In this document: in pieces, positions 26,429-38,239 of the stretch
Layout of the letters: each line of letters begins with the position of its first letter
Position numbering within the stretch: position 1 is the first letter of the stretch
From: Musa acuminata AAA Group
Lineage: Eukaryota > Streptophyta > Magnoliopsida > Zingiberales > Musaceae
Direction: 5' to 3'
Assembly: GCF_036884655.1 (NCBI RefSeq)
Contig: NC_088340.1
Span: 12,922,501 to 12,986,500, forward strand
Length of the DNA stretch: 64,000 bases
Notes under the pieces: model-generated
What the model was told of the DNA's origin: nothing
What the model saw: the letters and a program-made list of their open reading frames with translations, nothing else
Database searches by the model: none
Translations under genes and position numbers: made by a program

Positions 26429-26730
26429 GCCATAAAATGATGAATTGCTATCTTTGTCATCTTTCATATTTAAAATATCATACTTGAAAATGGATGTCAT
26501 GCCTTGACATCATTTTGATAAATACTTGGCATTGTATTTTGATAATGTTAGATCATGATAGGAATCATGATGTGCATGTTGATAAGTTTAATGAACTTAA
26601 CTTATCTGTTTGATTCTTGAATTCAAAGGCCTTGAATTCACGAATGTCTTTTCTCAATTATGGCATATTGATAGGGGAGTTAAGATTAACTCCATCACCA
26701 ACTGGTTGTCATCATCAAAAAGGGGGAGAT
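26429..26730 (+). other. 3' end of a plus-strand Sirevirus internal region, with polypurine tract
   Basis: Non-coding spacer ending in CAAAAAGGGGGAGAT immediately before an LTR start. It is repeated at about 28156-28455 in the tandem duplication. The upstream part of this element is lost or replaced by element E. Confidence 0.7.
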
Positions 26731-28020
26731 TGTTGAATCTCGAATTTTGATGATAAAATCAATTGGTTGATCTAATCCTTGTGTTGAGATAAGTGTGCAG
26801 GATTAACTACGATAGCAGTAAGACATAAACCAGATGATGGGCCGGAGTCGAAGACTTGGACGATATACCAAGAGCTCGCTGAGAGTTTATCGTGAGATCA
26901 CTGGAAGCACATTTAAAGACTCACCGAAAGCTTATCGGGAGATCGCGGGAAGCACGTCGGAAGACTAACCGAGAGTTGGTTAGAAGTTTGCTGGAAGCTC
27001 GCCGAAAGACTCGCTGAAAAGTTCGTCGGAGGATCGCCGAGTGAAAAAATCGACGTATCAGACCATGCTTGCCTTAATCATAGTTAGAACAATAATTAGA
27101 GTTGATTTGGGAGGTAATTCTATCAACTCTGCTAGGGGCCAATTGGGCTCGGAGTTGGACTGGTTTGGGCCAAATTCAAGGCCCAACCAGGATGCTGAAT
27201 TCCTAGCCAACGGTGGCACCACTTGGAAAGCAGCACCCCAAGTGGTATGAGTGGTGGTACCGCCCAGATTAGGCGATGGTACTGTTGGCAGTTAATACTG
27301 CCAGTGGTGGTACCACCCCTGTCAGGCAGTGGTACCGCCAGAGCTCAGTCTCTGAGCTCTATCAAGCTATGATACCACCCAAACTGAGTGGTATACCACC
27401 CAGTGTCAGGTGACAGGTGGTGGTACTACCCAATAATGGTGATGGTACCGCCAGTACCCCAAAAATCCGAGATGAGACATTTTTTGGCTCCATTTTTGAA
27501 AGTCATTGGGGCCTATAAATACCCACCCATTTCTGCATGAAAGGGCACTGAAGTGTGATTATAATCTTGAGTTATTGGGGTGTAAAAGTGTTGTAAACAA
27601 GTGCTAGAGTCCTCCTCCTCCCTTTCTAAGTTTTGAGATCATTCAAGAAAGGTATGAGACTTGTAAGGGTTCTCTCCTAAACCCGACAAAAGGAGAAAGA
27701 GTTGTAAAAGGTGATTGGTCTTTCACCTATTGAAGGAAGGTCTTTAGTGGATGCCGGTGACCTCGACGGAGGAGGAATCCGAAAGTGGATGTAGGTCACA
27801 TTGACTGAACCACTCTAAATTCTGTTTTGCATTTCGTTTTGAGCAATTTACTTTAACTGCAAATCATTTCATAGCAAACTACTTCTCCGCCTTCTCCTCC
27901 TCATGTTGCTTTCACTATGCTTATTATCTCTTACATTTCAAGTTGCTATCTTTCTGAATCGATTTCCATCGAACGTACGAAATATTTTACGAAATCGAAG
28001 AATTTTTCGCTGCACAAATT
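26731..28020 (+). mobile_element. LTR of subfamily F, copy 1, 3'-truncated at the duplication junction
   Basis: It begins TGTTGAATCTCG and has a palindrome array (about 27205-27460) with TATA box (about 27515). It stops at TTCGCTGCACAAATT, lacking the poly-C tract and TAACA end found in other copies. The loss coincides with the duplication breakpoint. Confidence 0.85.
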
Positions 28021-28455
28021 TGTCCTCTGGCCCAACATGATTCTCCCTGCTTAATTATCTCTCCCTGATCGAAGCATCCTACATCACTCAAAACGCAGAT
28101 AAATTTATAAACACTTATCAATTGGTTTCATCATCAAAATCCATGATTTAATAACCATAAAATGATGAATTGCTATCTTTGTCATCTTTCATATTTGAAA
28201 TATCATACTTGAAAATGGATGTCATGCATTGACATCATTTTGATAAATACTTGGCATTGTAATTTGATAATGTTAGATCATGATAGGAATCATGATATGC
28301 ATGTTGATAAGTTTAATGAACTTAACTTATCTGTTTGATTCTTGAATTCAAAGGCCTTGAATTCATGAATGTCTTTTCTCAATTATGGCATATTGATAGG
28401 AGAGTTAAGATTAACTCCATCATCAATTGGTTATCATCATCAAAAAGGGGGAGAT

Positions 28456-29805
28456 CGGTGAATCTCGAATTTTGATGATGAAATCAATTGGTTGATCTAA
28501 TCCTTGTGTTGAGATAAGTGTGCAGGATTAACTACGATAGCAGTAAGGCGTAAACCAGATAATGGGCCGGAGTCGAAGACTTGGATGATATACCAAGAGC
28601 TCGCTGAGAGTTTATCATGAGATCACCAGAAGCACATTGGAAGACTCGCCAAAAGCTTATCGGGAGATCGCCGGAAGCACGCTGGAAGACTAACCGAGAG
28701 TTGGTCGGGAGTTCGTCGGAAGACTCGCTGAAAAGTTCGTCGGAGGATCGCTGAGTGAAAAATCGACGTATCAGACCATGCTTGCCTTAATCGTAGTTAG
28801 AACAATAATTAGAGTTGATTTGGGAGGTAATTTCATCAACTCTGTTAGGGGCCAACTGGGCTCGGAGTTGGGCTGGTTTGGGCCTGATTCAAGGCCCAAC
28901 CAGGATGCTGAATTCCTAGCCGGCGGTGGCACCTCTTGGAAAGCAGCACCCCAAGTGGTTTGGGTGGTGGTATCGCCCAGATTGGGCGGTGGTACTATTG
29001 GCAGTTAATGCTGTCAGCGGTGGTACCGCCCCTGTCAGATAGTGGTACCGCCAGAGCTTAGTCTTTAAGCTCTGTCAAGCTGTGGTACCGCCCATACTGA
29101 GTGGTAGTACCGCCCAGTGTCAGGTGACAGGCGGTGGTACCGCCCAGTAATGGCGATGGTACCACCAGTACCCCAAAAATCCGGGATGAGATATTTTTTG
29201 GCTCCATTTTTGAAAGCCATTGGGGCCTATAAATACCCCACCCATTTCTGCATGAAAGGACACCGAAGTGTGATTATAATCTTGAGTTATTGAGATATAA
29301 AAGTGTTGTAAACAAGTGCTAGAGTCCTCCTCCTCCCTTTCTAAGTTTTAAGATCATTCAAGAGAGGTGTGAGACTTGTAAGGGTTCTCTCCTAAACCCG
29401 ACAAAAGGAGAAAGAGTTGTAAAAGGTGATTGGTCTTCACCTATTGAAGGAAGGTCTTTAGTGGACGCCGGTGACCTCGACGGAGGAGGAATCCGAAAGT
29501 GGATGTAGGTCATATTGACTGAACCACTCTAAATTCTGTTTTGTATTTCGTTTTGAGCAATTTACTTTAACTGCAAATCATTTCATAGCAAACTGCTTCT
29601 CCTCCTCATCTTGCTTTCACTACGCTTATGCTCTCTTACATTTCAAGTTGCTACCTTTCTGAATCGATTTCCATCGAACAAACGAAATATTTTACGAAAT
29701 CGAAGAATTTTTCGCTGCACAAATTCAAACCCCACTCCCACACCCCCCACCCCCCCCCCCCCCCCCCCCCCCCTCCCTCTCTTAGTGCCGCTCTTGATCT
29801 TAATA
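28456..29805 (+). mobile_element. LTR of subfamily F, copy 2
   Basis: Its start has decayed to CGGTGAATCTCG. It has the same U3 array (28915-29170) and TATA box (about 29229) as copy 1. It keeps the LTR end: a long poly-C tract (about 29747-29773), CTCTTAGTGC and a degenerate TTAATA terminus. It is joined directly to the TNT1-like gag of the next element. Confidence 0.83.
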
Positions 29806-30928
29806 GGGCAAGTGCAAGGGTAGATCGGGTAAAGCAAAGGTTGCTAAAAAAGTTCCAGTAAAGGACAAAGGCCATGCTTCCATTGTGATAAAGATAGGCA
29901 CTAGATGAGGAACTACAAAAGTACTTTGTAGAGAGGGCAAAACAGAAGCTTGAAGAAGCTTCAGGTATATTCATGATCAATCTCCATTTGTTAGAATCTT
30001 ATGATAACACATGGGTATTGGATACTGGTAGTGCTTATCACATCTGTAATTCATTGCAGGTTTTGACAGGACCTAGGAAACTAGTGAGAGGCGAGATAGA
30101 CCTCAAAATGGGCAATAGAGCAAAAGTTGCTGCAGTTGTTGTTAGCGAGATCACCCTACATCTGCTTGGTAGAGCTATTATTACATTGGATATATGCTAT
30201 TTTGTTCTTTTTATTGTCAAAAATATTATTTTCATTTCATGTTTGACAGTTAGTGGATATAAATTAGTTTTTGAGAACAATGGTTATTCAATATTATTAA
30301 ATGATGAGATGATTACGAGAGGAACAATGCATAATGGTTTATTTATGCTAGACGCTGCTCCACATATCATGAATATAAGTGTGTCCAAGAGGAAACGAGA
30401 TGAGCTGAATAGTGCATATCTGTGGCATTGTAGGCTGAGTCATATCCATGAGGGAATGATTTAAAAGTTGCTAAAGGATGGATATTTAGATCCATTCGAC
30501 TATAAGTCGTATGCAACTTGTGAGTCTTGCCTTCGTGGAAAGATGACCAACTCTCTATTTAGTGGAATTAGAGAAAGAGCCACCGAGTTGCTGAAACTCA
30601 TACATAATGATGTATGTGGTCCCATGTCAACTCATGCCATAAGTGGTTACTCCTACTTCATTACTTTTCTGATGATTTCTCAAGGTATGGACATATGTAC
30701 TTGATGAAGTATAAGTTTGAGGCCTTCGAGAAATTCAGGGAGTATAAGAATAAAGTAGAGAATCAGATTGGAAAGAGTATCAAAACTCTTCGATCAGATC
30801 GAAGAGGTGAGTACTTGAGTATAGAGTTCCCCCAATTCCTCAAGGACCATGGGATTCTATCCCAATGGACACCTTCTTATACACCCTAGCTCAATGGTGT
30901 ATCTGAAAAGAGAAATCACACACTGTTA
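29806..30928 (+). pseudogene. TNT1-like Copia polyprotein, left part (zinc knuckle, protease, integrase)
   Basis: A gag zinc-knuckle remnant (CFHCDKDRH, about 29873-29900) is followed by the aspartic protease box VLDTGSAYHIC, the GAG-pre-integrase region (LWHCRLSHIHEG) and the integrase core with LIHNDVCGPM and DDFSRYG. At least three stops break it, including one after GMI (30462-30464) and one in the TPSYTP-LNGV stretch. A solo LTR interrupts it at 30929. This lineage differs from the surrounding Sireviruses. The gag N-terminus and its own LTRs are absent. Confidence 0.85.
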
Positions 30929-32105
30929 TGTTGAATCTCAAATTTTGATGATGAAATCAATTAATGTGTTAGTCATCTAATGTGCGTTTAAGTGACGTAG
31001 GACTAGCTTTGATCAAGGAGAGGCAAATTGATTAAAATAGGAGGAATCGGACGTTGGGCCGAAGTGAACATATTAGAAGATTGGACGTTGAGCTGGAGGA
31101 TTGGTTGATGTATTGGCAAAAAACTTTATGCCATGAGTTCGGGCATCGGGCCAAGAAGATCGGACATTGCACCAAGAAGATCGGATGTTGCGAGAAGATA
31201 ATATGTCGATTGGGCAATATGCCGAAGGAGAGGACGAAGCATCGAATGAACTCATGATATGCTGGAAAATATAGATTCTTGCTTGTAATAATTTGTCTAG
31301 ATCAAGTTAGTTTAGGTCTAATTGAGTCAAAAATGGGGTGAAACAATGCCAACTCAATTAGGGGCCAATTAGACCTGAATCAGGGCTGAATTAGGCCTAT
31401 TATTGGGTTCATTCAATATCCTGTAGCAAGGTCTGGCGATGGTACCGCCCAGACATAGTCTTCAAGATTGTGTCAAGCAGTGTCAGTGCTGCAAGCGGTG
31501 GTACCACCCAGCACAAGCGATGGTATCGCTAGGACTCGAGATGAGACCTTTTGTGGCTCTAATTTGAAAGTCATTTGGGGTCTATAAATACCCGAGTTAT
31601 TTCTGCATGAAGTAGCAAGAATTGGGTAGAAAGGGGGAAAGAATCCTTGATGAAAAAGAGTTGAAAAAGCTTGAAAAGTGTTGAGTGTTTCCCTCCACAT
31701 CTTAGAGTTTAGAGTTCATTCTAAAAGAGGTGTAAAACTTATAAAGGTTCTCACCTAAGCCTGTCAAAAGGATAATAGAGTTATAAGAAGGTAGTTGGTC
31801 TTTGCTTATTGAAGGAAGACCATTAGTGGATACCGGTGGCCTCGACGGAAGAGGAATCGGGAATGGATGTAGGTCACGACGACCGAACTACTATAAAATC
31901 TGGTTTGCATTTCTGCTTTGCTATTTACATTTATTGTAAACTTCTATACTTTCTCGTTACTTTAGCTACACACTCTTGTAAACGTGTTATAAGTAAACAT
32001 CTTTCTAAAATCGATTTTATCGATTTTATCCATTGCACTTATTCACCCCAGCCCACAGCACACCCCCCCCCCCCCTTCCTTTAGTGCCGACTCTTGATCC
32101 TAACA
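30929..32105 (+). mobile_element. Solo LTR (G) inserted in the integrase of the TNT1-like element
   Basis: It runs TGTTGAATCTCA...GATCCTAACA, 1177 bp, flanked by TGTTA (30924-30928) and TATTA (32106-32110). That is a 5-bp target duplication with one later substitution. The coding sense of the host resumes exactly after it (TLL then DMVQSMM). A short palindrome array (about 31430-31535) and TATAAATACC (about 31583) are present. Confidence 0.88.
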
Positions 32106-33218
32106 TATTAGACATGGTGCAGTCCATGATGAGTATCGCCGACTTCCCTATCTCATTCTGGGGATACAACCTAGAGACGCAACTTACCTTCTGAACAGAA
32201 TTCCAACTAAGTCGGTGGTGTCTACTTCATATGAGATATGAAAAGGAAAAAAGCCAGATCTTAAGGTTGTTAAGATTTGGGGCTACCCTGCCCACGTCAA
32301 AAGACACAACCCTGACAAATTCGAATCCAGGACGAAACGATGTATATTCGTGGGATACCCTAAGGAAACTAATGGGTATTATTTCTGTCATCCCAAGGAC
32401 CATAAGGTCTTTATAGCCAAGAAAGTAGTGTTCCTTGAGAAGGAACATATTCTTGGTGGAGATAATGGGAGCATGATAGAGTTGAGCAAGTTTGGAGAAC
32501 ATAGCTCTAACACCATTCCACAACCTGAGTCTGTTCAGGTACCTAGCACACAAGTTCCAACTTTATGTAGGTCCAACAAAGTATCTCATCCCCGTGAAAG
32601 ATATGTGGGACATATTAAAAGAGAGGATATTGAGGATATTGATCCTTAGACCTGCGAGGAGGCTATTACATGTATAGACTCTGGGAAGTAGCAAAAAGCC
32701 ATGAATTCTGAGATGGATTCCATGTACTCCAACAAGGTTTAGAACCTAGTTGATGCACCCGAGGATATTGTACCCATTGGATGCAAATAGATCTTCAAGA
32801 AGAATATCAGAGTATATGAAAAGGTAGAAACCTATAAAGCAAGACTAGTGGCTTAGGGGTATCGTCAAAAGTAATGTGTTAACTATAATGAAACTTTCCC
32901 ACCTGTAGCTATGCTAAAATTCATCTGAATTCTATTGGCTATTGTAGCACACTATGATTATGAGATCTAGCAGATGGACGTGAAAATCGTATTCTTCAAT
33001 GGCAATTTCGAGGATGAGGTGTATATGATATAGCCTGATAGCTTCATATCCAAGGATTTTCCAGATAAAGTGTGTAGGTTGCTTAGGTCTATTTATGGAC
33101 TGAAGCAAGCTTCTCGAAGTTAGAACATGAGATTTGATGAGGCGATCAGGTCTTATGACTTCATTAAGAACAAAGATGGGTCTCATGTATACAGGAAGGT
33201 AAGTGGGAGTGCTATCAC
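32106..33218 (+). pseudogene. TNT1-like Copia polyprotein, right part (integrase end, linker, partial RT)
   Basis: The frame contains the integrase C-terminal GYPKETNGYYFCHPKD region. The RT follows, with KARLVA-like, QMDVK-FFNG and SIYGLKQASR motifs (32700-33120). It is broken by numerous stops, many of them TAG or TAA at positions where family members have Gln or Trp. RT is truncated before the YVDD box by the minus-strand LTR at 33219. It is a fossil. Confidence 0.82.
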
Positions 33219-34456
33219 TATTAGGTTCGAGTCAGCACTACGAGGGGGGGGGGGAGGGGGTGAATTAGTGTAGTGGATAAAATTACACTGGTTCAAAAAA
33301 CTTTGTACGATACAAATCAATTTTAGAAAAGATGTTAACTTGAAACACATTCTTAAGAGTGTGTAGCTAAAGTACTTAGGAAGTATGGTAGTTTGCAATA
33401 AATATAAATAGCAAAGCAGAAATGCAAACCAGATTTTATAGTGGTTCGGTCGTCGTGACCTACATCCACTCCCGATTCCTCTTTCGTCGAGGCCACCGGC
33501 ATCCACTAACAGTCTTCATTCAATAGGTAAAGACCAACCACCTTCTTACAACTCTATTCTTCTTTTGATAGGTTCAGGAGAGAACCTTTACACCCCCACA
33601 TACTCCTCTCTTAAACCACACTAACACTTAAGAGTTTGAGAGGAATTCACATAAGATTACAACAGTGTTTTTTTCCTTTTTGCTCTCAATTCTTATGTGA
33701 GTTAACCAGGGATAAGAGGGGTATTTATAGGCCTTAAGTGGATTTAATCTTAGAGCCTAAAAGTGTCTCATCCTAAGTTTCCCGGGTCCTGGTGGTACCA
33801 TCACTTCTGCTGGGCGGTACCATCGCCCAATCTGGCGGTACCACCGATTGTCAGAGACTGTGTTTAGGAGGTACCACCGCCTAAACTAGCGATACCATCA
33901 CCTGACACAGTCTCAAAGACTGTGCCACAACGGTTCCACTTGTTGGGTCATTATTTGGGCCTTTCGCTTGGCCCAATACAACCTAAACTTGGGCCCAACT
34001 GGCCCATAATTGAGTTAGCCTAATTACATTCTAAACTGACTCAATTAAACTCTAAACTAACTCGATCTAGACATAATCAATTACAAGTGAATCCTATGTT
34101 CTCCGGCATGTCATTGGTTCTTCCAATGCTTTGTCCGATCCTTTAGTGCATCGTCCTCTCCTTGGGCGTATTACCCAATCAACATGTTGTCTTCTCGCAA
34201 CATCTGATCTCCTTGGCGCAATGTTTGATCTGCTTGGCCCGATGCCCAAATTCATGGATCGAAACCTTCTGCCGACACGTCGATCGATCCTCCGACCCGA
34301 CATCTAATCTTTTGACATATTTGCTCCGGTCCAATGTTTAATGCCTCCTCCTTTAATCGATTTGCCTTTTCTGATCGAAGCTAGTCCTGCATCACTTAAA
34401 CACAGATTAGATAAACACTATTAATTGGTTTCATCATCAAAATCTGAGATTCAACA
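33219..34456 (-). mobile_element. 3' LTR of a minus-strand Sirevirus-type element (H)
   Basis: The reverse complement of a TGTTGAATCT...TAACA LTR. The right end GATTCAACA (34448-34456) is followed by the inverted polypurine tract ATCTCCCCCTTTTTTT, so internal DNA lies to the right and this is the 3' LTR. Poly-G at about 33246-33258 is the complementary poly-C tract. The array lies at about 33790-33930. Confidence 0.82.
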
Positions 34457-34529
34457 ATCTCCCCTTTTTTTATGATGACAACCAATTGATGACGGAGTTA
34501 ACCTTAACTCCTCCTATCAATATGTCATA
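34457..34529 (-). other. Internal spacer of element H, left fragment
   Basis: Inverted polypurine tract and AACCAATTGATGACGG spacer, the reverse complement of the spacer end seen before each plus LTR. It continues after the nested LTRs at 37808-38239. Confidence 0.7.
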
Positions 34530-35428
34530 TGCTAGTCATAGGTGCCCAGCAAGCCAATTACGTGAGTGATGACACATGTGACTTGACACGGAATCTTTTT
34601 GCTTATTATAGTTTAGCATTTATCACTTTATATTGATTATTGCATATATGCATGTATATATTGTGATGTCTTTGGATCCATGCAATGGGAATCAGATCGT
34701 GATAAGATCACAATAATAAGACCGATTCACCTTTAAACACAGATCCTAAATAATCCCGGTCATAAGTTACTCGAGAGAGATATTGTGATAACCGGATAGA
34801 TTGGTGTGCTGTATACCCGTCCATATGATGGATGCAACTGGTCTCATAGTTGCTCGTGTGGGGACACTAGAGATACAATACAGGTGCTCATTGGAGAATG
34901 AGTTCACTGATTGATCCGCTTTTGGAATGCTAGATGGTTGATGATGCCTTATTGTCAAACAGCGATTCCATAGTCCTAGTGGTGTATTTGGTCCTTAGAC
35001 TTGAGATACCACGGATGTCCTGTATGAGTGCTCCACTCTTTGATACCAGACTTATAGGTTTGGATGTCCCAGATTTAGTACAACTGGACATTGAGAGTGG
35101 CAGTCGACCTTACGAGGGCTATTGAGTGTCGATAGAGGATCATCCATTCTTGGCGTCATAAGAGGAATATCCCATGTGTTCTTGTTCAAACAAATCCCTA
35201 GTCAGGGTCATTCAAGTTGAGAGAGAAAGAGTTCTCCGAGAGAATCCGATTAGAGCGAGACTCGAGTAGAAACCGTATGGGTCTGACAGCACCATGCTCG
35301 ATATACGGTCTCTGGGATATTAGATGGATGAGGGACTATAGGTACACGGTAACTAAGGACAAATAAGTCCAATGAATTGGATTCCCCTATATCGTATGGG
35401 GACTACGGCGTAGTGGCCTAATACGTCC

Positions 35429-35539
35429 TGCTAGTCATAGGTGCCCAACAAGCCAATCACGTGAGTGATGACACATGTGACTTAATACAGAATCTTTTTG
35501 CTTATTATATTTTGGCATATATCACTTTATAACTATTGC

Positions 35540-35622
<83 letters not shown>

Positions 35623-37096
35623 TATTGTGATGTCCTTGGATTTGTGCAATGGAAATCGGATCGTGATGATATCACGATAATGAGATCGATTCACCTTTAA
35701 ACACAGATCCTAAATAATCCCGATCACAGGTTACTCGAGAGGGATATCGTAATAACCGAATAGACCGGTGTGCTGTATACCCATCCATATGATGGATGCA
35801 GCTGGTCTCATAGCTGCTTGTGTAGGGACACTAGGGATACAGTGCAGGTGCTCATTGGAAAATGAGTTCACTGATTGCTCCGCTTACGGAATGCTGGATG
35901 GTTGATGATACCTTATTGTTAGACAGCGATTCCGTAATCCTAGTGGTGTATATGGTCCTTAGACTTGAGACACCAAGGATGTCCTGTATGAGTGCTCCAC
36001 TCTTTGATACCAGACTTGTAGGTTTGGTTGTCCCAGATCTAGTATAACTGGTCATTGGGAGTGGTAGTCGACCTTACGAGGGCTATTGAGTGTCGATAGA
36101 GGATCATCCACTCTCAGCATTATGAGAGGAATATCCCATGTGTTCTTACTCAGACAAATCCCTAGCCAGGGTTATTCGGGTTGAGAAAAAAAGAGTTCTC
36201 CGGGAGAATCCGATTAGAGCGAGACTCGAGTAGAAACCGTATGGGTCTGATAGCACCATGCTCGATATACGGTCTCTGGGATATTAGATGGATGAGGGAC
36301 TATAGGTATACGGTAACCGAGGACAGACATGTCCAATAGATTGGATTCCCCTGTATCGTCTAGGGACTACGGCGTAGTGGCCTAGTACGTCCGTAGTCGA
36401 TGAGTCAAGTGAATTATTACAGAGATAATAATTTACTGAGTTAGTAGGAGTTCTGATAGGTATGACTTACGACTAGCTCGATATTGAGCCTAGAGGGTCA
36501 CACATATATGGTAGGCATTGTGATGAGTAGAGGTTCGGATATGAGATATCCGACGGAGCCCTTGTCTTATTGGATATCCAATAAGCCCCTGAATTATTGG
36601 ATCCCATGGACGAGATCCAATAAGAGCCCATGAGAGATTATTGGATAGAGATCCACTAATCTAAAAGGCTTAGGTTATTGGATCCAGATCCAATACCCAC
36701 TAGGCGAGGATCCATTAGGGTTTGATAGGGGACCTCTATAAATAGGAGGGATTCATAGACTTATAGGCTAGAGCCTTTGCTTGCCTCTCCTATTCTCCTC
36801 CCCTCTCCACCTCAGAGTAGGCCTGGAGTTTTGAGGAGCGTTGTCACAACCCTGCTGTGTGGATCACCGCTAAAGAGGAGGACGCTTAACCTCCTTCATC
36901 CTCTCCTAAGGATGTGCAAGGGAATAGGGATATACGATCTCCCTAGGTAATACAATCTACTCTATACGCAGTTTTAAGTTTTACGGATTTTACGCACCAA
37001 TCTTCGCACGACGACGAACATCTCTTTGGGAATCGGGGATTTTGTTTTCTTATTCTTCCGCTGCACATGTGATGTCGCCCCCAATATTTCCCAACA
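35429..37096 (+). mobile_element. Inner solo LTR inserted in an LTR of the same family
   Basis: 1668 bp, TGCTAGTCATAGG...TTTCCCAACA, with perfect duplications CGTCC (35424-35428 and 37097-37101). Both LTRs are in the same orientation. The outer LTR resumes exactly at GTAGTCGATGAGTC. TATA box CTCTATAAATAGGAGG at about 36735. No PBS or coding DNA. Confidence 0.93.
35541..35625. repeat. Interrupted (TA)n microsatellite in the inner LTR
   Basis: TATATA runs separated by single TG steps, at the position equivalent to the pure tract at 14022-14121. It marks a variable site in this LTR family. Confidence 0.9.
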
Positions 37097-37807
37097 CGTC
37101 CGTAGTCGATGAGTCAAGTGAATTATTACAGAGATAATTATTCACTAAGTTAGAAGGAGTTCTGATAGGTATGACTCATGGCCAGCTCGATATTGGGCTT
37201 AGAGGGTCACACACAAATAGTAGGCATTGCGATGAGTAGAGGTTCGGATATGAGATATCCGCCGGAGCCTCTATCTTATTGGATATCCAATAAGCCCCTG
37301 AATTATTGGATCCTATGGACGAGATCCAATAAGAGCCCATGAGAGATTATTGGATAGAGATCCACTAATCTAAAAGGCTTGGGTAATTGGATGCAGATCC
37401 AATACCCACTATGGGAGGATCCATTAGGTTTTGATAGGGGGACTCTATAAATAGGAGGGATTCAGAGCCTCATAGGCTAGAGCCTTTTCTTGCCTCTCTT
37501 ATTCTCCTCCCCCTCTCCACCTTAGAGCAGGCCTAGAGTTTTGAGGAGCGTCGTTGTAGCCCTGCTGTGTGGATCATCGCTAGAGAGGATGACGCTTGAC
37601 CTCCTTCACCCTCTCCTAAAGATCTACAAGGAAACAGGGATATACGATCTTCCTAGGTAACACAATATACTCTATACGCAGTTTTAAGTTTCGCGGATTT
37701 TGCGCACCAATCTTTGCACGACGACGAACATCTCTTTGGGAATAGAGGATTTTATTTTCTTATTCTTCCACTACGTATGTGATGTCGCCCCCAAGATTTT
37801 CCCAACA

Positions 37808-38239
37808 TCATATTGATAGAACTCTTGAATTCAAAAATCCAAGCAATATGTCATCATAAAATCATACATAATCAAATTTTTAATACATCATTCCATGCAT
37901 AATCATCATTATAACTTCTCTCCCTTTGTCATCAACAGAAAGGAGAAGTGCAACTATCAATGTTTTAGAGATATAATCTTAGGAATTTAGTAAATTTCTC
38001 ATCACTTTAGAACATGTAAGCTTAGAGTTCTTTTTTCTCTTTTGAGAAGTGCAATTTTTTCTTCCTTTGTAATGTTCAAGCTAGCAATTCTAGCAAATTT
38101 TTTATTATACAAGCTAGCAAATTTTTACATCATTTTAGAAAATGTAAGCTAGTAATATTTGAGATGTTCAAGAAAGTAACTTTTGCTTATTGAAATATGC
38201 AAGTTAGTAATCTTTGCTTCTCTTTTGAGATGAGCAAGC
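37808..38239 (-). other. Internal spacer of element H, right fragment
   Basis: Reverse complement of the spacer block with CTTGCATAT and CAAGAAGC repeats and the inverted ACAAAGGGAG tract (about 37920). No gene. It ends at the plus LTR at 38240; the rest of element H is not in the window. Confidence 0.7.

Larger units (their letters stand above)
26295..29725. repeat. Direct tandem duplication of about 1.7 kb spanning two LTRs
   Basis: Copy 1 is 26295-28020 and copy 2 is 28021-29725, period about 1.73 kb. Each copy holds the outer end of the minus LTR, about 300 bp of plus-strand spacer with a polypurine tract, and most of a plus LTR. The junction at 28020/28021 joins CTGCACAAATT to TGTCCTCTGGCCC with only about 3 bp of shared sequence. 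The copies are very similar by eye, so this is a segmental duplication after the elements had assembled. Confidence 0.88.
34530..37807 (+). mobile_element. Outer solo LTR of the second family, split by an inner copy of itself
   Basis: It runs TGCTAGTCATAGG...TTCCCAACA with perfect 5-bp duplications TCATA (34525-34529 and 37808-37812). Its own sequence is 34530-35428 plus 37102-37807; the middle is a second LTR of the same family. It carries the TATA box CTCTATAAATAGGAGG (about 37444). It matches the reverse solo LTR at 12551-14241. Confidence 0.93.

Noticed and set aside
33214..34461. ATCAC/ATCTC flanks of LTR H taken as a target duplication
   Set aside because: The right flank is the inverted polypurine tract of the internal region, so the similarity is accidental.
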